In this document: one piece after another, positions 55,923 through 64,000 of the stretch
Layout of the letters: each line of letters opens with the position of its first letter
Numbering within the stretch: position 1 is the first letter of the stretch
Source of the DNA: Kryptolebias marmoratus
Taxonomy: Eukaryota > Chordata > Actinopteri > Cyprinodontiformes > Rivulidae
Direction: 5' to 3'
DNA: 64,000 nucleotides
Assembly: GCF_001649575.2 (NCBI RefSeq)
Contig: NC_051434.1
Coordinates: forward strand, 24,478,817-24,542,816
Program-made: the position numbers and the translations under genes
Notes under the pieces: model-generated
Database searches by the model: none
What the model was told of the DNA's origin: nothing
Seen by the model: the letters and a program-made list of their open reading frames with translations, nothing else

Positions 55923-57295
55923 ACTCCCTCGTTAAAATTATTACAAATGGGAGCTTTGTTAAATACCTCTATTTTCCTTCCCTGGCTGTCGACGGGTTGG
56001 CTGTCGGGGCGGAGTGGAGTCGGCTGGAGGGGTGGAGCGGGGTAAGCGAATGGGAGTGTGGGACAGAGAATGCTTTGGTGACCGACTGCGGAACAGGTGT
56101 GGGACGCTGGGGCTTGAGCGAGCATGAGAAGCAGCTCGGTGTCTAGGACAGACCAATCGAGACAGATGCCGGATTGGGAAAGGACTGTTGTGGCTTTGGT
56201 GGTGAAAGCCTTGTGGTATTGATAGAATAAAGAACGACCGTACTTGAGATTGAGATCTGCTATTAGAGATAGGTAAGTGTCGAGTTCGATTCTGCGATCT
56301 GGATAAACTGAGCACAACACATCGCGGTAAACGCTGAAAGCTGCCAGAAACTCGCAGATAGACAGATCTTTAGAAAGGCGAGGATCGTTGGATTTAAAGA
56401 TGAAACCGGCTGATGATGCAACTCGCTGGTCGACTTCGGGGGACGGGAGAATGAGGGAGACTAAATTGACATATTGCCCCTGCAGAATCTTGGAGCGAAG
56501 CCTGGGAGAGATGTGCACGTGCATGGGCACGTAGAACCTGCCTAAACAGAGAGGGGAAGACATGACGAGTTGTCCGGTAAGCTGCCCCGAAAGCAAAATG
56601 AAACAAAACGGAAAGAAAATGTCTTACCCGAAGCGCGCCCAGGGCAGGCGTTGGAGAGCGAGAACACAGCTGGAGAAGGCTGGGCGACCGAATGCGCAGT
56701 GGGTAAAGCCGGTTGCGTCGAGGCGCACTCCTGCAGGCGAGCTGATAGTGATGACACAGAGCGCTGGAGGTAATACATGGAAGAGGTGAGGCTTGAAGCT
56801 AAGTGTAGGATATTGGCGGAGGACAAAGTCAGAGCTATGGGATGGGACGTGGAGGCATCGTTGACGGTGGAGGTGGAGGCTGCGGCTGCGGAGGTTGGGG
56901 GCCGTGATGGAGCGCAGATCGTGGAGAGGGAAGGGTCTGAATTGGTCATCTCGGGAGCGCGGGCAGAAGGTGGTTGGCCCCTGCGGCGTTTGGGTGGAGG
57001 AGGGGAGGATTTCCGGGATCTTTTGCGTGAGACTTTCGGCGAGGGAAAAGGCGGAGGGGGGGAGGGGGACGAGTCACCGTACGGCAGGAGGGCAGCAAGA
57101 GAGGCCAGTTGAGGAGGTTCGAGACCAAGATAAATGCCTCGGGACCTCAGGATGGAGGAGGGGGGGGGCAGGGCTGAGACGAGAAGCCAAATGAACGCTC
57201 CTGCGCGTCGGGCCGAGGGGAGGAGGATCGGGATCAGCAGGGCGGCTGGTAGGAGAGGTAAAGAGATCGTCTGAATCAGAATCTGACATGATCAC
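55802..57295 (-). pseudogene. Ngaro gag-like region
   Basis: The frame starts at MSDSDSDDLF (near 57289) and is shifted at least twice before 56542. The long part 55802-56596 contains a helical capsid-like section and a cysteine/histidine cluster (CNNFNEGVCTFPQC, HVCSFCKGAHPKFTC) seen in gag of DIRS/Ngaro elements. The N-terminal third is Ser/Pro-rich. Confidence 0.7.
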
Positions 57296-57793
57296 GCGAG
57301 CGACAGAGGTCTTGTTTGAAGCACAATTGAAGCCGGTGGATCTGTTGTCGCTTCGCCTTTTGAAGGATCTCTTGTCGGGTGATTGGATCGAGGTAGAGGG
57401 GTGGCGCGTCCTGATTGGCTGGGGTGAAGGCGTGGTGATAGGGGATGCCGGAACAGTCTTACAGGTTGAATTTCTGCCTAGGGCTTCATTTATAAAAAAT
57501 AAATTATTTTCTTTTAACTTAATTTATTAAAGTACACTGAGCTCAAATTGTTCAAATATTTCATATTAAAATGAGGTTAATTGTAATAATGCATATGAAT
57601 GAATATGTTTAACTTCAAAAGCTAAACTTCCACACAGCCTCCCATGTCGCCTCTGGCTATCAATACCTACTTGATGCCTTCGTGACAAGGTATTTTTTCC
57701 AAAATAGTACAGGAGAAAAATGAAATATTTATTATGGTTATAGTAGAGGTGACCTATTAACATAATCCAAATTATTATTATTATTATTATTAC

Positions 57794-57954
57794 CTGGTCA
57801 TTGCTAGCGCCCGCAGATGAAGACGAGGCCACTCAGTCTGGTGGTTCTTCTGCTTCACTTTGAGAGCATGGGAAATCTCCAACATGGACTGAAAATGCTG
57901 CTCAAATCTGTCAAGATCATATTTTCTCCTCTGAGATCCACGTTGTGTATTCAT
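57794..57954 (-). other. Exon-like coding segment of unknown gene
   Basis: An ATG (57952-57954) opens 53 codons without a stop: MNTQRGSQRRKYDLDRFEQH, later LEISHALKVKQKNHQTEWP. It ends at CAG|GTAATA, a usable donor, and the intron begins with an ATT/AAT run. Composition and codon use look coding. No partner exon was found to the left, where the Ngaro element begins 300 bp away, and I recognise no domain. It may be a first exon of a gene disrupted by repeats, a gene whose next exons are beyond the repeats, or chance. Confidence 0.35.
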
Positions 57955-58139
57955 GTAAGTTGCTTCTATCAGTGAAGCATGTTAGCTTTGAAAACCAATC
58001 ACGTACACATAGAATATCGATGATGTGTTAAAGATAATTCCAGTTCCCACGGTCCCTGAACGCGACAGCTGGGAATATGTTATTCAGCTAATGTGTTGAG
58101 CTGTCAGTCATGGTTCCACACCCCTGTCATCTGAGGTCC

Positions 58140-58400
58140 CCCCCCTCCACACACACACACACACCAAATCAAGGCCAGAAGTTTGAAACCAAAAAAATAA
58201 AATCTGAAAGTCCAAAAAAAAAAAAACTTGAATCTGAAAAGTAGCTTCAAAACTTTTTTCCTGTTTCAATTTTTTATTTTATTTTGTTTTTTTAAGTTGA
58301 AAACTTTTTTTTCAGTTTTTAATTTTTTTTGTTTTCAGTTTAAAAATAATTTTTCAGATTGAATTTTTTTTTTTTTTGAACAAACTTTATGACCCCAATT
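58140..58400. repeat. Low-complexity A/T and CA tracts
   Basis: A (CA)n run at about 58150, then oligo-A and oligo-T runs. From 58.4 to 59.15 kb I see no gene or named repeat. Confidence 0.6.
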
Positions 58401-59164
58401 TAGCTCCATAGACACCGCTTCCCCTGCTTCCAGGTACTGCGTACCAGTCTTGTGTGAATTTGTGTTCCCGGTGAAAATCTGTTCCCCCTGCATCGGGAGC
58501 GCGTACTTCAGCCAGAGAGTCAGATCAGACTGTCTTCACGGTGATTCTGTTCGATTTCTCGGTAAAACAACTCCACATAATCATGTCATGGTTGTAACTT
58601 TCATTTCAGTCGACAGCTCCTGGTGATTAATAAATAAATAACAAATAAAGCTGGTCTTGTGTGGTTTCTTTCTTACAGTTTTGTGTTGTTTTTGAATAAC
58701 AGAGAGAATCTGTCTTTTTCCAACTTTTGTCATGTTTACTTTAGCCGGACAAATATCAGTCAGCCACCAAACACTGTTTTCCAACACATCGTGTGTATTT
58801 AGAATTTTTTACTGTTAACTTGAAAGAATGGAAGCTAACTGAGAGCAGGACACGGAAAATTTGACTTCCTGAAAAGATAAATGTAGGCTTTCTGGTAAAT
58901 CCTGTTCTAATGTAAAATATGACACATTACTGGATGAAAGATATTTCTATGTGAAGGCCACACAGTTGGTAACCCCACACACCAACACACTTTCATTTTG
59001 AGTTTTATCATACACACTCACTGCAGTATAAATACAAGGGCTTTGTTTATTTTCATTTGACAATATTGGAGTAAATTAGTTCTAATTGTAGTGCACACAT
59101 TTAGTTAACTTTTGTATGTTTAATGCTGTCAAATATTTAATTTGTTGTGCTTTCTTTTGTTGGT

Positions 59165-59695
59165 GCTGTGGGAGTACCTTTAACTGGGTGGAAGGAATGG
59201 ACTCTGGCTGCAACATTCCAATCCCAGATTGACTGATTGAATGGCTGATTGGGTGATACCATCTGGAGTTCCATCGGGGAAGACAGTGGAGTTTGTCTTC
59301 TAATTTTTTCCATAAGTTTTCTTTGCTTTTGTGATTTGCTTATTTTGATAATTTTATTTAGTTATTAGTTGGTTAAGTTAATTCTTAAGCTAACTGTGTT
59401 TAGTTGGTTTTGTTAGTTAAATGTGTGTAGATGTTCCCCTTCCCTTTTTCTCAGTGGGTCAAGCTGGTCTGATCAGCCAGTATTTAAATCCCCTGTGTTT
59501 GTTGTGTCAGGTCAGTTTGTTTTGAGGGTTTGTTAAGTTAAAACTTTGATTTGCCTTGAGTTAAGTTTTTTCTGTTTGACCTCTTTTAAGGGCCCTGTAA
59601 TTGTTTGTTTAAAGTTTTTTTTTTTTTTTGGGAAATAAACCCATTTTTCTCAGATTATTCCTGTGTCCTCATGTTCGACCGGCTCGGTCCTTCAC
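59165..59695 (+). repeat. Solo-LTR-like repeat
   Basis: It opens near TGTGGGAGTACC and closes near GGTCCTTCACA. A TATTTAAAT box (about 59480) lies upstream of AATAAA (about 59633). The order promoter, poly(A) signal, TG...CA ends suits an LTR, but I found no clear target duplication, so the edges are uncertain. Confidence 0.5.
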
Positions 59696-59814
59696 ATTCT
59701 AGTTGCTATTTTTTGATAGTTAATGTCTGTTTTTGTCTAAAATAATCAGCTCTAGCATATGTGTTAAATACCTTCAAATATTCATCTACCATTCAGTGAT
59801 ATATGAGAACATAG

Positions 59815-60230
59815 TTGCTCTCTTTTCAAAGGAGAAAAAAATGCTTTAAGAAACATCAAAGGGGAAACAATATTTCAGTCTGAAGCTCACAGCCTGTAAT
59901 GTTTTGTTACCCCATGGGACAGGGAATAACCAATCATCTTGAGATTTAGGTTGTTCAATCCTACCATCACACGTAACTATCCTTGAGAATTTGAAAACAT
60001 TTGCTCTTTATTTGCCAAAGTTACTGGGGGGGGGGACCAAATATTTCAGCCGTCTAAAATAATCGGTTCGCCCTTCATAACATAGGAACAAATTAATTTA
60101 CCAACAAGTCCTTAACTATGTTTATTCCTCTCATCATAGACTACAAGTCCTGTAGTTTTGGAAACATTTGCTCTTTTTTGCCAAGGTTATTGGGGGAAAA
60201 AAATATTTCAGCACAAACACAATTTATTCA
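59815..60230 (+). repeat. Diverged local repeats with CATTTGCTCTTTTTTGCCAA
   Basis: Two clear copies (about 59997-60050 and 60167-60215) share ACATTTGCTCTTT, TTGCCAA(A/G)GTTA(C/T)TGGGGG and AATATTTCAGC. A third partial copy (AACAATATTTCAGTCT) lies at 59865-59885. 60.23-61.0 kb shows no feature I can name. Confidence 0.5.
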
Positions 60231-61297
60231 GGAGGTGTCTATGATAATGTAGCACTGTTGAACATAATTAGTGATAATAGTAGTATTATGAACTTTAATA
60301 ACAACAGAAAAAAATGGTTGTATTTATTTCTTTGTGGACAAAAATAATTTTCTTAAATAAATGTTATTATAGTCCCTGTTGTCAATGTAGACAGTTTTGG
60401 CTAAGGACTCCTGTCCTTGCAGCAACAGCTACAAACAATTGAAACTGTGATAGCAATCAACACAAACTTTAAAATAATACATTTTGGTAGAATGATAGTA
60501 GATTTCTCATCACTATTGAGGAGAAGTCTCACAGCAATGTCCAACCTGAAGCTGCCGACCGCCTCTCTGGAAACAGGGAAATCCACAGCCTCTTTTGCAA
60601 GGAGTCTTTCTGCAAACTGACATGTAAAGCTTAATTTATTGGCTTTAAACTTAAGAAATAATAAAGTTAATATGTTTCAAGATATATATCATAATCATAA
60701 AATCATACATTGTGAGAAAATATGTATGCACCTTCATCGCAAATATGCCACATGATGTACTATCCTGTTGTTTGGGATGTTTGACAGTATCACATGTCCA
60801 CCTTGACACACTGCATCCCTTCTTCCTCGTGAATGCCCTGTTAATATAGGTATATTAATAAGAAGAACATCACCTGAATTTAATGCTTGAGTTAAAGTTT
60901 AATATCCACCCATACCTTGTGATTTGCAAACATTTCTGGATGTCTTGCTTTGACTCCCCCAGTGGATCCAAGAACAAAGACCTTTTGTCTTGTGGGCAGA
61001 TCACCTAAAAAGTGTGCAAACCGCAGTCTTCATGTGATCTTAGGGATGTCAAAGTCAAATACAATGAGGGCCAAAAAAACAAATTTGCTAGAAGCCGAGG
61101 GCCAGACTGCTTCAATGTTTCTTAAAACATATTGAAATGATTGCACATAGCCTATTGAACCAAGAACTAACACACTGTATATTATTTAATGAATAAAGCA
61201 ATATCTTATAGCTCTTTCAGTAACTTCAAGTGAAAACATTTTTCAACGGGCATACAGACAAAAACAAACTTCCTTCAAAGAAAAATCGCATGTCCTG

Positions 61298-61334
61298 TGT
61301 TGAGGAGACAAAATATTATAGTTTTCACTTCACA
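61298..61334 (-). repeat. 37-bp residue of the ERV-like LTR family
   Basis: TGTTGAGGAGACAAAATATT runs straight into ATAGTTTTCACTTCACA, that is, both ends of the LTR at 45720-46129 with the roughly 370-bp middle missing. It lies in the 3' non-coding part of the hAT element. Confidence 0.5.
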
Positions 61335-61772
61335 CCTGTACATTAAATAAATAGAGCAACATTTTGTTATGGCTCTTTCAGTAACTTCAAGGGAAAACAT
61401 TTTCAACATTTTCAACAGGCAAACAGCAAAAAATTAAATTGTTTTTAAAAACAAAATAGGTTTCTTAATATTAAGATAAATGCATAAATAAAAGTACATG
61501 CATTATAAACTGAAAATGTATTATTGTGCTGCTCTATGATCCTACCGATAACTGTTTTCAAATAGTAAAATAAATCAAATCATTTGTATTCTTTCTCATG
61601 GCTCTTATCTGCAATTTTCCCTGAGTCAATTCAACTGAAAAATAAATATAAATAAAATACAAAAATCTATGGCACACAGACAAAACAATACGTCCTTCAA
61701 AGACAAAGAAAGTCTTGTAGAAACAAATGTAACTGAATTAAAAAGTGAAAATACGTTACTGCTCTGTGATGT

Positions 61773-63523
61773 TCACTTGTCTGAGGCTGAGCCTGATACT
61801 TGGAGGTGTCTCATCTTTTGTTCATCAATGTTCGGGGTTAGGCTCTGAGCTGAGGAGATCCTCAGGACTGAGTGAAGGTGATTATCAGTAAGACGGCTCC
61901 TGTGTGATGTTTTGTTTAGCTTCATCAAAGAGAACAGTTGTTCACACAGGTATGTGCTGCCGAACATAGAGAGCGTCCAAGCAGCTTGGATGCGCAACTG
62001 GGGCAATGTGTCGGGAATGAAACGTGCAAACTCAGCAGCACCCACTCTCTATTTTTCCTTCAGTGTGTCATTGCACTGGAGCTTAATCAACTCCATTTGT
62101 AGATTTGGTGATGCGCTTTCTACATCAACTGCTGAGCAGTTTAAAGCTGCTTTTTTGGGCTTCAAAGTCAGCAAATCGGCGTCGAAAGTCAGCGGAAAGC
62201 ATACCTATTTTATCAGCAAACTGTGCGCTCGGGAACGCACTGGTAGAGAGCTTCTCTTTCATGGTCTGGCAGCTGGAAAAGTGGCTTAAGTTTCCACAGA
62301 CTCAGCTTGGTTTCAAAGGCCTTCACTGTACTATACATATCAGAGATGACACGTCCCCGTCCCTGCAGCTGCAGATTCATCACATTCAGATGGCTCGTGA
62401 TGTCGCAGAGAAACGCCATTTCACACAGGAAAGTTTCATCTCAGAGCTCTGTTGTGTCTTTCCCCTTGCTTTCCATGAACAGACGGATCTCCTCACGCAG
62501 CTCGAAACATCTTTGCAGCAACTTTCCCTGGCTTAGCCATCGCACCTCTGTGTGATACGCTAAGTCACCATACTCTGTATCTAACTCGCCCAGAAATGCC
62601 TTAAATTGGTGGTGATTTAAACCTTTGGTTCTGATATGTTAACTGATCGCGTTATGCTGCTCATTACATGTTCCATTTTCAAGGCTTTGCCACACAACGA
62701 CTCCTGGTGTATGATGCAGTGATAAGCTGTCAGTTCATCTGTGACGTTTTCCTCCTGCATCCTCTCACACATCCTTGCCACCAATCCACTCCTGTGCCCA
62801 CACATTACGGGTGCTTCGTCTGTGGTTAATCCCACGAGTTTTTCCCAAGGCAGCCCCATCTCATACAGATCTTGTCCTGTAGTTGGGCCATGCATAGGAC
62901 ATAATGCCAAAAACTCTTCTGTTATGCTCAGGCTGGAGTCTACTCCACGGACAAAAATTGACAGCTGGGCAATGTCAGATGTGTCCGTGCTCTCATCCAC
63001 AGCAAGAGAATATGTGATGAAATCTTTTACCTTTCTCATGAGCTGTTCTTTTATGTTGGTGGAAAGCTGGTCTACACATTCAGCAACGGTGTTTCTGCTC
63101 AGGCTCACGTTTGAGAATAGTTGTCTTTTGTCTGGGCACACTGCGTCACAAACTTCAAGCATACAGTTTTTGATAAACTCTCCTTCTGTAAAGGGCCGGG
63201 ATGATTTTGCGACCTCTTTTGCCACAATAAAGCTAGCCTTGACAGCAGCCTTGCTTTGTGATTTGGCATATGTGAACATAGCCTGCCTGGACTTAGGGCC
63301 TCATTTTAATTCTTCTACCTTCTGTAGCCTTTGTTCCGTGTCCATATTCTTGTCTTTGTCTGTGTGTTTCTGAGACGTTTGATACTGCCTTCTTAGATTA
63401 TATTCTTTCATTACAGCCACCCTATCACCACACAGGTTTGCCTTTTACCTCCGTGAACATGTACTCTGCCTCCCACCTGGCTTGAAACCCCCTGTTCTCA
63501 GCGTCCACTTTACGTTTAGCCAT
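61773..63523 (-). pseudogene. hAT transposase, GTF2IRD2-like group
   Basis: Start at 63521-63523 (MAKRKVDAENRGFQARWEAEY). A zinc-finger-like stretch follows, lacking part of its cysteines (KPVCGDRVAVMKEYNLRR), then a stop near 63300. The main frame 62617-63279 has FTEGEFIKNCMLEVCD, SLSRNTVAECVDQL and YSLAVDESTDTSDIAQLSIF. A middle part has frame changes. The C-terminal hAT dimerisation segment is in 61773-62045 (STYLCEQLFSLMKLNKTSH). The family gave rise to the domesticated GTF2IRD2 C-terminus in mammals; this copy is dead. Confidence 0.8.
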
Positions 63524-63852
63524 TTTGAGGAGGGGGGTAGCTGAAAGTTGATCTCTGCTCTGACTGCTGATGAATAATGAAGCGCTTGTTGGCGGGGAGT
63601 GACTTTGTATGACTCTGACATATGTGGCCTATGACATACGATATTTTTAAGATGTAAAAAAAATTCTTCCCACTAATGGCCAATAGTAGTGACGATTATT
63701 AATTCCTAGAATTATTTCATAATCCATTGGGTTCATCTGTGGTTAAAACAGTCTGTAAATATATATATTTTTAATGTCAACAACCAAAAATGTATGTTTA
63801 GTAATACAAACAATGTACTAAGAGGTACAGCAAAATTTGGTAATATATATCC

Positions 63853-64000
63853 ATCCATCCATTCTCTTCCGCTTATCCGGGGTCGGGTCGCGGGGGCAGC
63901 AGCCTAAGCAGGGAGACCCAGACTTCCCTCTCCCCAGCCACTTGGGCCAGCTCCTCCGGGGGAATCCCAAGGCGTTCCCAGGCCAGCCGAGAAACATAGT
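63853..64000 (-). mobile_element. Rex3 copy 3, 3' end, running off the window
   Basis: (ATCC)n, then CTCTTCCGCTTATCCGGGG and the reverse of the GIPPEELAQ-coding end seen in copies 1 and 2. It continues past position 64000. Confidence 0.85.

Larger units (their letters stand above)
51516..57491 (-). mobile_element. Ngaro/DIRS-type tyrosine-recombinase retrotransposon
   Basis: Minus-strand element with gag, RT/RNase H and tyrosine recombinase in order, and split direct repeats in the arrangement A1-ORFs-B1-A2-B2. A1 is 57316-57491 and A2 is 51775-51950 (both 176 bp). B1 is 51949-51991 plus 52612-52727, and B2 is 51516-51674 (both 159 bp once the inserted LTR is set aside). Such repeats are the mark of Ngaro and PAT-like elements, which integrate by recombinase without target duplication. 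It has frameshifts and one key stop, and a solo gypsy LTR sits in B1. Confidence 0.9.
61041..63640 (-). mobile_element. hAT DNA transposon, broken
   Basis: Ends carry related inverted sequence: ATGTCAAAGTCAAATACA (left, 61046) and, reversed, ATGTCAGAGTCATACAAAGT (right, near 63605-63625). The interior codes for one transposase on the minus strand. Edges are approximate and an 8-bp duplication was not resolved. Confidence 0.6.

Overview
The window is animal nuclear DNA, almost certainly from a teleost fish and probably a percomorph. Spliced vertebrate genes with GT-AG introns sit among fish-typical repeats: Rex3, Tc1/mariner fossils, a tRNA-derived SINE, a Ngaro/DIRS-like element, chromodomain Ty3/gypsy elements and an L1/Tx1-type LINE. 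The species cannot be fixed from the sequence.

Genic part, 0-20 kb. A two-exon Rab GTPase of the Rab39/Rab42 group (best call rab42) lies on the minus strand at 196-4246. About 0.8 kb upstream, divergently on the plus strand, is a gene with no convincing protein. It has a TATA box, a pyrimidine-rich 5'TOP-like start, six short exons with good splice sites, and introns that hold snoRNAs: two box C/D (6624-6689, 7132-7197) and two good box H/ACA (5836-5953, 6843-6975), plus one weaker H/ACA candidate. In human, the snoRNA host SNHG12 lies close to RAB42, so this may be its fish counterpart. The shared promoter region carries two ACTACAnnTCCCAnnATGC sites (ZNF143/STAF type) in a diverged tandem duplication. 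The host gene converges tail to tail on ctps1 (minus strand, 7583-17118), a complete 17-coding-exon CTP synthase gene. All its exon joins stay in phase, and its catalytic cysteine falls at residue 399 when the start homologous to the human protein is used. A probable ctps1 5' UTR exon and promoter lie near 19.74-19.90 kb.

Repeat-rich, gene-poor part, 20-31 kb. I see no convincing protein gene here. There are fossils of PIF/Harbinger, Tc1, chromodomain gypsy and hAT-type elements, several copies of an unclassified interspersed repeat, and unique-looking stretches that could be regulatory.

Nested retroelement block, 31.0-46.5 kb. One old L1/Tx1-type LINE, bounded by a target-site duplication (ACTCACTAGCTGG at 31024-31036 and 46541-46553), has been split by later insertions. 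These are a whole Ty3/gypsy chromovirus (TSD ATAAT), at least two Rex3 copies (one with a 12-bp TSD), and two solo LTRs of one ERV-like family in opposite orientations (4-bp TSDs). One of those LTRs carries a further solo LTR (TSD ATACT).

Distal repeat part, 46.5-64 kb. A pair of unclassified repeats is separated by a Tc1 remnant. A Ngaro-type tyrosine-recombinase retrotransposon (51516-57491) shows complete split direct repeats, a premature stop seven codons before its catalytic tyrosine, and a solo gypsy LTR (TSD GTTAG) inside one repeat. An isolated exon-like segment (57794-57954) may belong to an unrecognised gene. Then come a solo-LTR-like repeat, a broken hAT transposase gene, and a third Rex3 copy running off the window. 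Five N gaps (32006-32220, 37005-37363, 38354-39064, 49368-49998, 52134-52417) and a single N (45874) all lie in repeats.
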